64,000 nt of DNA from Microbacterium sp. EYE_78 (GTDB taxonomy: Bacteria > Actinomycetota > Actinomycetes > Actinomycetales > Microbacteriaceae), in contig NZ_JAHXMY010000003.1 in NCBI RefSeq assembly GCF_023149035.1, forward strand, positions 62,001 to 126,000. Direction: 5' to 3'. Of this stretch, positions 1 to 9,341 are shown piece after piece (within the stretch, counting starts at the first letter, position 1; each line of letters starts with the position of its first letter). The notes beneath the pieces were generated by a model, which did no database searches, had not been told where the DNA came from, and saw only the letters and a list, made by a program, of their open reading frames with translations. A program made the position numbers and the translations under genes.

Positions 1-1868
1 GTCTCGTCCTGGATCGAGTTGATCGTCTTGCCCTTGGGGCCGATCAGCTCGCCGATCTTGTCGACGGGGATCTGCACGCTGATGACGCGGGGCGCGGTGG
101 GCGCCATCTCGTCAGGGGCGTCGATCGCCGAGTTCAGGACGTTCAGGATGGTGAGGCGAGCGTCCTTGGCCTGGGTCAGCGCGGCGGCGAGCACCGACGA
201 CGGGATGCCGTCGAGCTTCGTGTCGAGCTGGATCGCCGTGATGAACTCGCTCGTTCCGGCGACCTTGAAGTCCATGTCGCCGAGCGCGTCCTCGGCGCCG
301 AGGATGTCGGTCAGTGCGGCGTAGCGCGTCTGGCCGTCGACCTCGTCGGTGACGAGACCCATCGCGATACCGGCGACCGGGGCGCGCAGCGGCACACCGG
401 CGTTGAGCAGCGACAGGGTCGACGCGCAGACCGAGCCCATCGACGTGGAGCCGTTGGACCCGAGGGCCTCGGACACCTGACGGATCGCGTACGGGAACTC
501 CTCGCGGCTGGGCAGCACCGGCACGAGGGCGCGCTCGGCGAGGAAGCCGTGCCCGATCTCGCGACGCTTCGGGCTGCCGACGCGACCGGTCTCACCGGTC
601 GAGTAGGGCGGGAAGTTGTAGTGGTGCATGTAGCGCTTGCTCGTCGTGGGCGACAGCGAGTCGATCTGCTGCTCCATCTTGAGCATGTTCAGCGTGGTGA
701 CACCCATGATCTGGGTCTCGCCGCGCTGGAAGATGGCCGATCCGTGGACGCGCGGGATGACCTGCACCTCCGCGTCGAGCGGACGGATGTCGGCGAGGCC
801 GCGACCGTCCATGCGCACACCCTCGGCGAGGATGCGGCCGCGCACGACGATCTTGGTGACCGACTTGTACGCAGCGGAGAACTCGATCGGCGCACCGGCG
901 GGCAGCTGCTCCGCCTCCACGGCGGCGATGAGCTCCGCCTTGACGCGGTCCTTGACGGCGTCGTCGGCAGCCTGGCGCTCCTGCTTGTCCGCGATCTGGT
1001 AGACGTTCACCAGGTCGTCGTACGCACGGCCCGCGACGAAGTCGTAGACCTCGGAGCTGTAGGGCGGGAAGACGGGGTAGACGCCCGGCTCACGCGAGGA
1101 CTCCGCGGCCATCTGCGACTGCGCCTCGACGAGCTGCTTGAGGAACGGCTTGGCCGCCTCGAGACCGCCGGCGACGATCTCCTCGCTCGGCTTGACGGCG
1201 CCGCCCTTGATGAGGTTCCAGCTGTTCTCGGTGGCTTCCGCCTCGACCATCATGATGGCGACGTCGCCGTCCGCGAGGACGCGCCCGGCGACCATGAGGT
1301 CGAAGACGGCCTCCTCGACCTGCGCCTGGTTCGGGAACGCGACCCACTGGTCGGCGTGCTCGCCGTGGCCGGGGATGAGCGCGAGGCGCACACCGGCGAT
1401 CGGGCCGGAGAACGGCAGACCCGAGATCTGGGTCGAGGCCGACGCGGCGTTGATCGCGAGGGCGTCGTAGTACTCGCCCGGAGCGATGGACAGCACGGTC
1501 ACGACGATCTGCACCTCGTTGCGGAGGCCGTCGACGAACGACGGGCGCAGCGGGCGGTCGATGAGACGGCAGACGAGGATCGCCTCGGTGGAGGGACGCC
1601 CTTCGCGACGGAAGAACGAGCCCGGGATCTTGCCCGCCGCGTACGAACGCTCTTCGACGTCGACGGTCAGCGGGAAGAAGTCGAAGCCCTCGCGAGGGTG
1701 CTTGCCGGCGCTCGTGGCCGACAGGATCATCGTCTCCTCGTCGAGGTAGGCGGCGACGGCCCCCTGCGCCTGCTGGGCGAGGCGTCCGGTCTCGAAGCGG
1801 ACGGTGCGGGTGCCGAAGCGGCCGTTGTCGAGGACGGCTTCGGCGGCGGTGATTTCAGGACCTTCCAA
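1..1868 (-). CDS. pnp: Polynucleotide phosphorylase (PNPase/GpsI), 3' end cut by the window edge
   Basis: Phosphorolytic 3'-5' exoribonuclease of RNA turnover. About 622 N-terminal residues are visible. They hold two RNase PH domains (roughly residues 15-150 and 330-520) and the start of the KH domain, whose GPKG loop lies at the window edge. The rest of KH and the S1 domain are outside. Recognisable family segments are [20 protein letters not shown] and the acidic [14 protein letters not shown] stretch. I place the start at a TTG codon ([12 protein letters not shown]) because an AAGGAG site sits 8 nt upstream and no ATG fits the family N-terminus. The gene is not next to rpsO, its frequent neighbour elsewhere; rpsO is 13 kb away here. 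The identification is firm. The TTG start is an inference. Confidence 0.95.
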   Translation of the reverse strand, partial: MEGPEITAAEAVLDNGRFGTRTVRFETGRLAQQAQGAVAAYLDEETMILSATSAGKHPREGFDFFPLTVDVEERSYAAGKIPGSFFRREGRPSTEAILVCRLIDRPLRPSFVDGLRNEVQIVVTVLSIAPGEYYDALAINAASASTQISGLPFSGPIAGVRLALIPGHGEHADQWVAFPNQAQVEEAVFDLMVAGRVLADGDVAIMMVEAEATENSWNLIKGGAVKPSEEIVAGGLEAAKPFLKQLVEAQSQMAAESSREPGVYPVFPPYSSEVYDFVAGRAYDDLVNVYQIADKQERQAADDAVKDRVKAELIAAVEAEQLPAGAPIEFSAAYKSVTKIVVRGRILAEGVRMDGRGLADIRPLDAEVQVIPRVHGSAIFQRGETQIMGVTTLNMLKMEQQIDSLSPTTSKRYMHHYNFPPYSTGETGRVGSPKRREIGHGFLAERALVPVLPSREEFPYAIRQVSEALGSNGSTSMGSVCASTLSLLNAGVPLRAPVAGIAMGLVTDEVDGQTRYAALTDILGAEDALGDMDFKVAGTSEFITAIQLDTKLDGIPSSVLAAALTQAKDARLTILNVLNSAIDAPDEMAPTAPRVISVQIPVDKIGELIGPKGKTINSIQDE

Positions 1869-1890
1869 GAGGTCTCTCCTTCTTTGTTTA

Positions 1891-1919
1891 GCCTCGCGCC
1901 TCCGTGTGAGGGGCGAGGT
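1891..1919 (-). promoter_or_regulatory. Hairpin in the pnp 5' leader
   Basis: Two 12-nt arms (1891-1902 and 1908-1919, two mismatches) around a 5-nt loop form a stem 22 nt upstream of the pnp TTG start. It is followed by an A-rich stretch and the ribosome-binding site. In E. coli a leader stem-loop of pnp is used for autoregulation after RNase III cleavage, and this hairpin has a comparable position. The other 250 nt between pnp and the next gene hold nothing else that I recognise. The function is inferred. Confidence 0.35.
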
Positions 1920-2163
1920 TCGATCGAAGGAGCAGGAACAGGCAGATATGGGCGCGCGGAGGCATCCGCGAGAACCGCCTGCGCTGGCCACCGGTGGAAG
2001 ACCACCATCCGCATCGTCGGGATGGGAATCCACCACAGGGGACCAGCTTCCTGCCGGCCTGCTCCATGAAGCTCACTGTGAAGTTGAGCGGATGCCACGG
2101 TTCGGACCGTGGACAACCCGGCCAAGCCTATCAGCGCGGCCCTCGCCTGCGTATCGTGGGCGC

Positions 2164-2346
2164 ATGAGCGATCACGAGAAGACCGCGGACGCGGCATCCG
2201 ATGACATGAAGCGGAAGTTCCGCGAGGCGCTCGAGAAGAAGAACGCGCAGCACCGGCAGGGCGAAGCGCACCTGGACGGCGATTCCGCCGTCCACGGGAC
2301 GCACGGCGCCGTGACCAAGCGCGAGTTCCGACGCAAGAGCGGCTGA
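2164..2346 (+). CDS. DUF5302 small protein
   Basis: A 60-residue, highly charged, soluble protein (MSDHEKTADAASDDMKRK...) matching the small actinobacterial DUF5302 family. The function is unknown. It has no signal peptide or membrane segment. Residues 10-30 are rich in Lys, Arg and Glu and probably helical; the C-terminus is basic (KREFRRKSG). A TATCGT -10-like box at 2152-2157 ends 6 nt before the ATG, so the mRNA is probably leaderless. It is divergent from pnp and ends just before a strong terminator. The family call is by resemblance only. Confidence 0.75.
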   Translation: MSDHEKTADAASDDMKRKFREALEKKNAQHRQGEAHLDGDSAVHGTHGAVTKREFRRKSG

Positions 2347-2368
2347 CCCGACGCGGTCCCGACATGAC

Positions 2369-2405
2369 GGCGGGCCCGGACGCCGTTCGGCTGTCCGGGC
2401 CCGCC
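2369..2405. terminator. Bidirectional terminator
   Basis: A perfect 13-bp inverted repeat (2369-2381 and 2393-2405) with an 11-nt loop lies between the convergent DUF5302 and dctA genes. It has no T-tract on either side, as is common for actinobacterial terminators. Confidence 0.75.
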
Positions 2406-2429
2406 GCGTTCGTGGCGGCGCGTCGGGGG

Positions 2430-3869
2430 TCAGTGCGTCACGGCCTCTTCGCGGCGGCGTGCGCGCTCGGCCTTGGCCGCCGCCTCGTCGAGCGCCGCGT
2501 CGTTCAGCCCGGTCGTGTCGACCGCGCCGGTGTCGTCCGACACGCCGTGAGCGGTGAGGGTCGACTCGTCGAAGGGCCGCTCCCCCGCGAGGACCGCACG
2601 GGCCTGCTGCCGGTCGAACTCCTTCGTCCACGCCCCGATGAGGAGCGTCGCGACGGCGTTGCCCGTGAAGTTCGTGAGCGCACGCCCCTCCGACATGAAG
2701 CGGTCGATCCCGACGATCACCCCCACGCCGTCGACGAGGTCGGGGCGGTAGGCCTGCAGACCGCCGGCGAGCGTGGCCAGGCCGGCTCCGGTGACGCCCG
2801 CGGCGCCCTTCGACGCGATGATCATGAAGACGAGGAGCCCGATCTGCTCGGGGATCGTCATCGGCGAGCCCATTCCCGCGGCGATGAACAGCGACGCCAT
2901 CGTCAGGTAGATCGCCGTGCCGTCGAGGTTGAACGAGTACCCGGTGGGAACGGTGATGCCCACGACCGGCTTGGACACGCCCAGGTGCTCCATCTTCGCG
3001 ATGAGTCGCGGCAGCGCGGATTCACTCGAGGAGGTGCCGACGATGAGCAGGTACTCACGGCCGAGGTACTTCATGACGCGGAAGATGTTGATCCGCGTGA
3101 CGGAGTACAGGATCGTCCCGAGGACACCCACGATGAACACGAGGCATGTGATGTAGAACGCGATCATCAGGATGCCGAGGCTGACGATCGCGGCGAAGCC
3201 CGTCTTCCCGACGACCGCCGCGATGGCGCCGAACGCCCCGATGGGGGCGAGCCAGAGGATCATCCCGAGGATCCGGAAGACGAGGGCCTGCAGGTTCTTC
3301 ACCGCGGTCATGATCGGCTCGGCCTTGGCCCCCATCTTCTGCAGCGCGAACCCGACGAGGAGCGCGATGAAGAGGACCTGGAGGACGCTCTCACCGGTGA
3401 ACGCCGAGAAGAACGTCGTCGGGATGATCCCGAGGATGAACTCCGTCGTGGTCTTCGCCTCGCTCGCGTCGCCCGCGTCGTAGCTGGCGCCCTGCATGTT
3501 GAGACCCTCGCCGGGGTGGATGATGTTGCCGACCACCAGGCCGATCGCCAGCGCGAACGTCGACATCGCCATGAAGTAGAGCAGCGCCAGTCCGCCGATG
3601 CGGCCGACCGTCGCGGCCTTCGCGATGGAGCCGACGCCGACGACGATCGTGCAGAAGATGATGGGCGCGATCATCATCTTGATGAGGTTGACGAACGCCT
3701 TGCCGACGGGTTCGAGCGCGACACCGAAGGTCGGCCACAGCAGACCCACCACGGCGCCGAGCACGACGGCGAGGATCACCGAGACGTACAGCCAGGTGTG
3801 CTTGTCCCAGGCCTGCTTTCCGCGGCGGGGGTTGTATCCGGGAAGCCGGAACGACGATGTGAGGGCCAT
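2430..3869 (-). CDS. dctA: C4-dicarboxylate/H+ (or Na+) symporter, DctA type
   Basis: A 479-residue DAACS-family secondary transporter for succinate, fumarate, malate or related acids, located in the cytoplasmic membrane. It carries the family hallmarks GTSSSESALP (re-entrant serine loop), PTGYSFNLDGTAIY and the late GNAVATLLIG substrate helix, with about eight hydrophobic segments. The start (MALTSSFRLPGYN) is set by a GGAGGAG ribosome-binding site 4 nt upstream; the open frame continues further but without signals. It is divergent from a CitA/CitB-like two-component system, which strongly suggests dicarboxylate- or citrate-responsive control. A glutamate/aspartate substrate cannot be excluded from sequence alone. 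Confidence 0.9.
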   Translation of the reverse strand: MALTSSFRLPGYNPRRGKQAWDKHTWLYVSVILAVVLGAVVGLLWPTFGVALEPVGKAFVNLIKMMIAPIIFCTIVVGVGSIAKAATVGRIGGLALLYFMAMSTFALAIGLVVGNIIHPGEGLNMQGASYDAGDASEAKTTTEFILGIIPTTFFSAFTGESVLQVLFIALLVGFALQKMGAKAEPIMTAVKNLQALVFRILGMILWLAPIGAFGAIAAVVGKTGFAAIVSLGILMIAFYITCLVFIVGVLGTILYSVTRINIFRVMKYLGREYLLIVGTSSSESALPRLIAKMEHLGVSKPVVGITVPTGYSFNLDGTAIYLTMASLFIAAGMGSPMTIPEQIGLLVFMIIASKGAAGVTGAGLATLAGGLQAYRPDLVDGVGVIVGIDRFMSEGRALTNFTGNAVATLLIGAWTKEFDRQQARAVLAGERPFDESTLTAHGVSDDTGAVDTTGLNDAALDEAAAKAERARRREEAVTH

Positions 3870-4002
3870 GATCTCCTCCAGGTGACAGTCCTTGTCGGGC
3901 CGACGGCGGTGTCGACGGATCCCAGCATCACGCCGGTGCGCCCACGGCCCGAGTTGTGGTCGTATTGGTCGCACGACGCGGCTCGGAGACGGAGGATCGG
4001 AC

Positions 4003-5262
4003 ATGGCAGGTGCGCGCAGCGCGGCATCCCGCGTCTTCGTCCTCGTCAGCGCGGCCGTCCTCGTCCTGGCCCTGGTCACCGCGGGCGTCCTGCTCTGGGA
4101 GGGCCAGCGCGCGGTGCGCGCCGAGGCCGAACGCGTCACCCGCGCCGTCGCGGAGACCATCGCCGACACCTCCGCCGTCGTGGACGCGCTCGCGGCGGGC
4201 GATCTCGACGCCGCGACGCGGACGCTGCAGCCCGAGGTCGAAGCGATCATCTCCGACGCGGGCGTCGACTTCGTGACGGTCATGGACACCCGGGGCATCC
4301 GGGTCACCCATCGCGACCGCGAGCAGATCGGCAAGCCGTACATCGGCACGATCCCCGACGGGCGCGCCGTCCTGACCGAGGATTTCACAGGGACGCTCGG
4401 GCCGTCCGTCCGCACGATCGTGCCCGTCCTCGACGGTGACCGGCTCGTCGGTCGCGTCTCGGTGGGGGTGACGATCGGCGCGATCACGCAGACGCTGACC
4501 CCGCGCATCCTGGTCGCGATCGCGATCGCCGTCACGCTGGCGGCGGCGGGGCTCATCGGAGCGGTCGTCGCCCGGCGCGCGACCCGACGCGTGACCGGCG
4601 ACCTGCCGGCGGGCGCCGTGCGCGACGCGGTCTCGTCCTACGAGTCCATGCGGACGCTCGGCGAGGCGCTCCGGGCCCAAACGCACGAGCACGGCAACCG
4701 TCTGCACACCGCGATCGCCCTCCTCGAGCTCGGCCGGACCGGGGAGGCGATCGACATCCTCTCGGAGAACGCGCGGCAGAGCCAGCTGCTCGTCGACCAG
4801 GTCGCGGCGCGTCGCGACGGCGACCCGACGGTCGGCGCACTGCTGCTCGGCAAGGCCTCGCAGGCGAAGGAACGCGGCATCGAATGGCGCGCCGCCATCG
4901 ACGCCGACGCCCCACGGTCGGCCCTCTCCCCCGTCGACGCGGTCTCGGTCGTCGGCAACCTCATCGACAACGCGCTGGACGCTGCCGCGGCCGGTCCCGC
5001 GCCACGCTGGGTCGAGGTCCGCATGACGCGTACACCCGAGGACGAGCTCGCCGTCGAGGTCGTCGACAGCGGAAGGGGCATCCCCGACGAGCTCCGGGAC
5101 CGCGTCTTCGACCATGGCTTCTCGACGAAACCCACCGGGAGCGACGGACGCGGCGTCGGCCTCGCCCTCGTCCGCTCGATCGTCGACGAAGCCGAGGGGA
5201 CCGTGACCGTCGGGCGCGCTCCGACGAGCTTCCGCGTGGTGCTCCCTCGGCGGCCGTCGTGA
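4003..5262 (+). CDS. CitA/DcuS-family sensor histidine kinase
   Basis: A 419-residue membrane sensor kinase. Transmembrane segments lie near residues 9-32 and 168-190. Between them is an extracytoplasmic PAS-like (Cache) domain containing the GVDFVTVMDTRGIRVTHRD stretch typical of dicarboxylate and citrate sensors. The dimerisation box around RAQTHEHGNRLHT holds the likely phospho-His (His228), and the ATPase domain has NLIDNALDAA and DSGRGIPDE. The cytoplasmic PAS of E. coli CitA/DcuS is shortened or absent. The start is chosen at the ATG behind GGAGG (3991-3995). The stop overlaps the regulator's GTG by 4 nt, so the two are translationally coupled. It probably senses the substrate of the adjacent transporter. 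Confidence 0.88.
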   Translation: MAGARSAASRVFVLVSAAVLVLALVTAGVLLWEGQRAVRAEAERVTRAVAETIADTSAVVDALAAGDLDAATRTLQPEVEAIISDAGVDFVTVMDTRGIRVTHRDREQIGKPYIGTIPDGRAVLTEDFTGTLGPSVRTIVPVLDGDRLVGRVSVGVTIGAITQTLTPRILVAIAIAVTLAAAGLIGAVVARRATRRVTGDLPAGAVRDAVSSYESMRTLGEALRAQTHEHGNRLHTAIALLELGRTGEAIDILSENARQSQLLVDQVAARRDGDPTVGALLLGKASQAKERGIEWRAAIDADAPRSALSPVDAVSVVGNLIDNALDAAAAGPAPRWVEVRMTRTPEDELAVEVVDSGRGIPDELRDRVFDHGFSTKPTGSDGRGVGLALVRSIVDEAEGTVTVGRAPTSFRVVLPRRPS

Positions 5263-5939
5263 TCGGGGTCCTCCTCGTCGACGACGACGCCCTGACGCTC
5301 GAACTGCACCGGCACTACGTCGAGCGACTCGACGGGTTCCGTGTCGTCGGGGAGTGCACCGGCGCGCGGGCGGCGGTGACCGCGATCCTCGACGCCCCCC
5401 GGGCGGCGGACATCGACCTGGTGCTCCTCGACATGACGATGCCCGACGGCAGCGGACTCGACGTCCTCCGCCACGTCCGCGCCCGCGCCGCATCGGTCGA
5501 CGTCATCGCGATCACCTCCGTGCGCGAGGCCGACACCGTCCGTCAGGTCATCGCCCTCGGCGCCGTCCAGTACCTCGTGAAGCCCTTCACCTTCGGCGAC
5601 TTCCAGGAGCGGATGCTGCAGTACCGACGCTTCCGCGACCAGGCGGCGCTTGCTGCCGGCGCGGCCACACAGGCCGAGATCGATGCGATGCTCGGCGCGC
5701 TCCGGACCGCGCCCGCCCCGACCCTTCCGAAGGGGCTGTCGCCCGACACCCTCGATCGCGTGGGCGCGCTGCTGCGCGGCGAACCGATGTCCGCCCGCGA
5801 GGCCGCCGACCGGCTCGGGATGTCGCGGGTCGCCGCGCGCCGCTACCTCGAGCACTTCGCGGACGCCGGTCGCGCCGAGCGCGCACAGCGATACGGGACG
5901 CCGGGTCGCCCCGAGACGGAGTACCGCTGGGTCCGGTGA
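5259..5939 (+). CDS. CitB/DcuR-family response regulator
   Basis: A 226-residue regulator. The receiver domain (1-120) has the acidic triad start VDDD, phospho-acceptor Asp58 (LLDMTMPD) and the conserved Lys in LVKPF. A linker leads to a C-terminal helix-turn-helix (about residues 178-202, SAREAADRLGMSRVAARRYLE), as in CitB/DcuR/DpiA proteins. The GTG start overlaps the kinase stop (GTGA). It is the partner of the kinase and presumably activates the divergent dctA gene. This regulatory link is inferred from position. Confidence 0.88.
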   Translation: MIGVLLVDDDALTLELHRHYVERLDGFRVVGECTGARAAVTAILDAPRAADIDLVLLDMTMPDGSGLDVLRHVRARAASVDVIAITSVREADTVRQVIALGAVQYLVKPFTFGDFQERMLQYRRFRDQAALAAGAATQAEIDAMLGALRTAPAPTLPKGLSPDTLDRVGALLRGEPMSAREAADRLGMSRVAARRYLEHFADAGRAERAQRYGTPGRPETEYRWVR

Positions 5940-5942
5940 CCC

Positions 5943-7916
5943 TCAGCGGCGCGCGCCCTGGCGACCCGCGGGGCGTTCGATCACGATGTAGTCCGGCTGC
6001 TTGGCGGTGAGGCCGTCACCGGCGCTGCGGCCCCGCATCCGTCGCCACATCCAGGGAATCGCATCCCTGCGGAGCCAGCTGCCCGGCTCCGGCGCGTCCT
6101 CGTCGATGTGGAACGCCTCGTCGAGGTCGGCGAGCGCATCGGCGTGCGGGACGCCGAGCACCTCGGCGGCACGGTACGCGACGACGCGGTGGCCGCGGGG
6201 ACGCAGATGCACGCGGTCGTCCGCCCACTGATCGAGACGACGGAGCGACTCGTCGTTCTCGAGATCGAGGAGAACGGCGCCGGTCCGCGCGGCGATCTGC
6301 CGGAGTCTCGCGTTGTACCGGGCGAACCGTCGGACGAAGAGCCCCGCGCCACGGCGGTCGGGGAGGAAGACCGTCGCGAGCAGGACGTCCGCGCCCTGCG
6401 CACGGATGCGCGCCACCGCGTCCTCGACGCGGGAGGCCAGGGCGTCGACGTCCCGATCGCCGGCGAGGAGGTCGTTCGCCCCGATCAGGATGGACACGAG
6501 GTCGGGCCGCAGTTCGAGACAGCGCGGCAGCTGCTCCCGCACGAGGTCGTCCACCCGTCGGCTCCGCACCGCGAGATTCGCGTACCGGAAGGGTCGCCCG
6601 TCAGCGGTCGACGGCGCGAGGAGGTTCGCGAGCCGGTCCGCCCAGCCGCGGAACGCGCCGGCCGGCATCCGGGACGCGTCGCAGAGCCCCTCCGTGATCG
6701 AGTCCCCCAGTGCGACGTAGCGCGCCCAGGGGCGACGCGTCGCGTCGGTGCCCGTGGCGGCGGCGGTGCCGGCGATGTCGGAACGCGGCCAGGCCATCGT
6801 CCGGCGCCCACCGTCGAGCCGCCGCAGCTCGGCGGCCCGCTGGTAGTGCTCGACGAGGCGCTCGGCGAGGCTCTGCCACGTGCGGCCGGCGACCGCCGTC
6901 CGCGCAGCGCTCGCGAAGGCGCGGCGCTTGATCTCGTCCCCCACCAGATCGAGGACACGCGTGCGCAGATCGGCCGCATCGCCGGGCCGGTAGAGCCAGC
7001 CGTCGACACTGCTGCGGACGAGGTCGACCGGGCCTCCGCGCCCGACGGCGACGACCGGCACACCGCTCGCCTGCGCCTCTTGTATCGTCTGCCCGAACGT
7101 CTCGCTCTCGCCGGGGTGCACGAAGACGTCGAACGATGCCATCGCTGCGGCGAGCGCCTCTCCGCCGAGGTGGCCGAGGAAGATCGCCTCCGGCAGCAGC
7201 CGCTCGAGGGACGGGCGTGACGGACCGTCGCCGACGATGACGAGGCGGACTCCCGGGATGCCGCGGAGCGCCACCAGGTCCTCCACCTGCTTCTCGGGCG
7301 CGAGGCGACCGACGTACCCGACGATGTGCTCCCCGGGTGCCACCATCGCCCGCCAGACCTCGTCGCGTCGGTCGGGCCGGAACCGGTCGCCGTCCACCCC
7401 GCGGCCCCACAAGGCCACGCGGTCGACGCCCAGTGCGGTCAGCTGCGCACGCGCCGCTGCCGAGGGGGCCAGGGTGAGCGTCGCCCGCCGGTGCAGCCGA
7501 CGGACCTGCGCCTCAGCGAGCGCCGTCGCCTTCGCCACGCCGTACCGTCCGGTGTAGGCGATGACGTCGGTCTGGTAGACCGCGACGCTCGGGATGCCGC
7601 GGGATTCGGCGGCGAGCACCCCCTGCCACCCGAGCAGGAACGGGGACGCCAGATGCACGACGTCGGCGCCGAAGCGCGAGAGGTCGCGTGCGATGGACGC
7701 CGCCGGCGGCACCGCGAGACGGACGGCGGGATAGGTCGGCAGCGGGAAGGACGGGACGGCGCGTCCCGGCATCCCCAGGTCGTGGTCACGGACCGCCGGG
7801 GCGACGATGAACACCTCGTGCCCCAGGCGCTCCAGCTGCGCCCGCACCTGGAGGACGGACCCGGTGACCCCGTTCATGTGCGGGAGGAAGGACTCGGTGA
7901 CGACCGCGACTCTCAC
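5943..7916 (-). CDS. GT4 glycosyltransferase fused to SGNH/GDSL hydrolase
   Basis: A single 657-residue frame encodes two enzymes. Residues 1-375 are a GT-B glycosyltransferase of family 4, similar to the mannosyltransferases MgtA/PimB. It starts RVAVVTESFLPHMNGVTGS, has the donor-site GRLAPEKQ, and has an EX7E motif at Glu272-Glu280. Residues 395-657 are an SGNH hydrolase with block I GDSITEG (Ser406), block III GAND (479-482) and the block V Asp567/His570 pair, followed by a basic tail. A short low-complexity linker (376-395) joins them. No stop or frameshift separates the halves. A GTG start is chosen at the family N-terminus. Likely role: making and trimming or deacylating a glycolipid or cell-envelope glycan; this is inferred. 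A weak internal ATG at residue 374 could also yield the hydrolase alone. Confidence 0.82.
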   Translation of the reverse strand: MRVAVVTESFLPHMNGVTGSVLQVRAQLERLGHEVFIVAPAVRDHDLGMPGRAVPSFPLPTYPAVRLAVPPAASIARDLSRFGADVVHLASPFLLGWQGVLAAESRGIPSVAVYQTDVIAYTGRYGVAKATALAEAQVRRLHRRATLTLAPSAAARAQLTALGVDRVALWGRGVDGDRFRPDRRDEVWRAMVAPGEHIVGYVGRLAPEKQVEDLVALRGIPGVRLVIVGDGPSRPSLERLLPEAIFLGHLGGEALAAAMASFDVFVHPGESETFGQTIQEAQASGVPVVAVGRGGPVDLVRSSVDGWLYRPGDAADLRTRVLDLVGDEIKRRAFASAARTAVAGRTWQSLAERLVEHYQRAAELRRLDGGRRTMAWPRSDIAGTAAATGTDATRRPWARYVALGDSITEGLCDASRMPAGAFRGWADRLANLLAPSTADGRPFRYANLAVRSRRVDDLVREQLPRCLELRPDLVSILIGANDLLAGDRDVDALASRVEDAVARIRAQGADVLLATVFLPDRRGAGLFVRRFARYNARLRQIAARTGAVLLDLENDESLRRLDQWADDRVHLRPRGHRVVAYRAAEVLGVPHADALADLDEAFHIDEDAPEPGSWLRRDAIPWMWRRMRGRSAGDGLTAKQPDYIVIERPAGRQGARR

Positions 7917-8095
7917 ACGACCAGCGTGAGGGCTCCGGCCTCGTCGGCGCTCCGTCCCGGCCTGGCAGCACGCAGTGTTCACCCGATGCTCCGCGAGCGG
8001 TCACGCGTGCGCGGTCCGGGCGCCACCGAGCACCACGACGCCGACTCCCCCGACCGTTCCACCGCCGTTCATCCGGCCCTGCCACCGTGGACCGC

Positions 8096-8710
8096 ATGCT
8101 CGAGGACATCGTGCACGACCTCGCATCCGGGCCGTGGGCGCTGCCGCTCGTGGCCCTCGTCGTCCTGGCCGACGCGTTCCTCGTCGTGGTGCCCGGCGAG
8201 ACCGCCGTTACGGCGGCCGGTGCCCTCGCCGTCGCGCACGGCGCGCCGCCGCTCCCGGCGGTCATCGCCGTCGCCGCGGTCGCAGCGTTCGCAGGCGACG
8301 CCTGCTGCTACGCGCTCGGACGCCGCGTGGGACTCGGCCGGTGGCGGTGGATGCGGCACCCGCGGGTCGCGCGCGCCTTCACGTGGGCGGGCGACCGACT
8401 CGACGCCCGGATCGCGACCACGGTCTTCGTCGCGCGGTTCATCCCCTTCGCCCGCCTCGCGGTGAACCTGACCGCCGGCGCGACGAGGGTGCCCGCGCCC
8501 CGATTCCTCATGGTGGCCGCCGGCGCCGGCGCCGCGTGGGCGTCGTACCAGGCGGTCATCGGCGCCGTCGTCGCCGCGGTCGTGCCGGGCGGCCCGGCGG
8601 TCGCGGTCGTCGTGTCGGTGACCGTCGCGCTCTGCCTCGGCATCGCGCTCGACGCCGCCGTGGCCGCAGTGGCCAGGCGGCGTCAGCGCAATGGGCTCAC
8701 TCGCCGGTGA
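8096..8710 (+). CDS. DedA/SNARE-associated family membrane protein
   Basis: A roughly 204-residue integral membrane protein of the DedA family, some members of which are undecaprenyl-phosphate or phospholipid flippases. It shows the typical PGET motif (VVVPGETAVTAAG), the conserved FARFIPFARL-like segment (FVARFIPFARLAVNL) and four to five hydrophobic helices. No clear ribosome-binding site is present. I use the ATG, but a GTG three codons upstream (8087) is an equal alternative. The last 14 nt overlap the convergent FMN reductase gene. The substrate is not predictable. Confidence 0.85.
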   Translation: MLEDIVHDLASGPWALPLVALVVLADAFLVVVPGETAVTAAGALAVAHGAPPLPAVIAVAAVAAFAGDACCYALGRRVGLGRWRWMRHPRVARAFTWAGDRLDARIATTVFVARFIPFARLAVNLTAGATRVPAPRFLMVAAGAGAAWASYQAVIGAVVAAVVPGGPAVAVVVSVTVALCLGIALDAAVAAVARRRQRNGLTRR

Positions 8711-9341
8711 GACCGCCGAGCAGGTGCCCGAACGAGCCGCCCTTGCCGAGGTAGGAGTCCGGGTCGAACGGGTCGAGCGCCGCATCCGCGGGGCGCCGCT
8801 CGATCGCGTCGGCGAGCTCACGAGCGCCGCGCTCGATCCGCGCACCCAGCGGCTTCACGTCATCGGCCCGTGCGCCCCAGTCGGATGAGGCTGCGAAGAC
8901 CCCGGTGGGGACGGCCTCGGCGTGCAGATAGGCGAACAGCGGGCGGATGGCGTAGTCGATCGCCAGGGAGTGGCGAGCGGTGCCGGCATTCGCGCCGATC
9001 AGCACGGGCTTGCCCTGCAGCGCATCGGGGTCCAGCACGTCGATGAACGACTTGAAGAGTCCCGAGTAGCTCGTCGAGAAGATCGGCGTCACCACGATGA
9101 GCGCGTCGGCCGAGACGACCGTGTTGATCATCGTCTCGAGCGCCGGCGGTGCGAACCCGGTCAGCAGGTTGTTCGTGATGTCGTGCGCGTACTCACGCAG
9201 CTCGAAGGTGTCGACGGATGCCTCGACTCCCCGACCCCGCAGGTCGGCGAGCACCGCCGCCGACAGCTTGTCGGCGAGCATCCTCGTCGACGACGGGTTG
9301 GACAGCCCCGCCGAGACGACCGCGATGCGGCGGGCGCTCAT
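8697..9341 (-). CDS. NADPH-dependent FMN reductase (CE1759-like)
   Basis: A 214-residue flavodoxin-fold reductase. It starts RRIAVVSAGLSNPSSTRMLAD (phosphate-binding loop for FMN) and has the family TPIFSTSYSGLFKSF and GKPVLIGANAGTARH segments. It supplies reduced FMN in the cytoplasm. Its ATG overlaps the stop of the upstream LLM monooxygenase gene by 4 nt, so the two are almost certainly a two-component flavin monooxygenase system made together. The convergent dedA gene overlaps its 3' end by 14 nt. Confidence 0.9.
   Translation of the reverse strand: MSARRIAVVSAGLSNPSSTRMLADKLSAAVLADLRGRGVEASVDTFELREYAHDITNNLLTGFAPPALETMINTVVSADALIVVTPIFSTSYSGLFKSFIDVLDPDALQGKPVLIGANAGTARHSLAIDYAIRPLFAYLHAEAVPTGVFAASSDWGARADDVKPLGARIERGARELADAIERRPADAALDPFDPDSYLGKGGSFGHLLGGLTGE

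Noticed and set aside
549..2069. A 506-codon frame antisense to pnp
   Set aside because: The sequence is Asp/Arg/Val-rich shadow; pnp in the opposite direction is unambiguous.
2364..4439. A 691-codon plus-strand frame across dctA and the kinase gene
   Set aside because: It is a shadow of dctA on the other strand with low-complexity acidic/basic composition and no ribosome-binding site.
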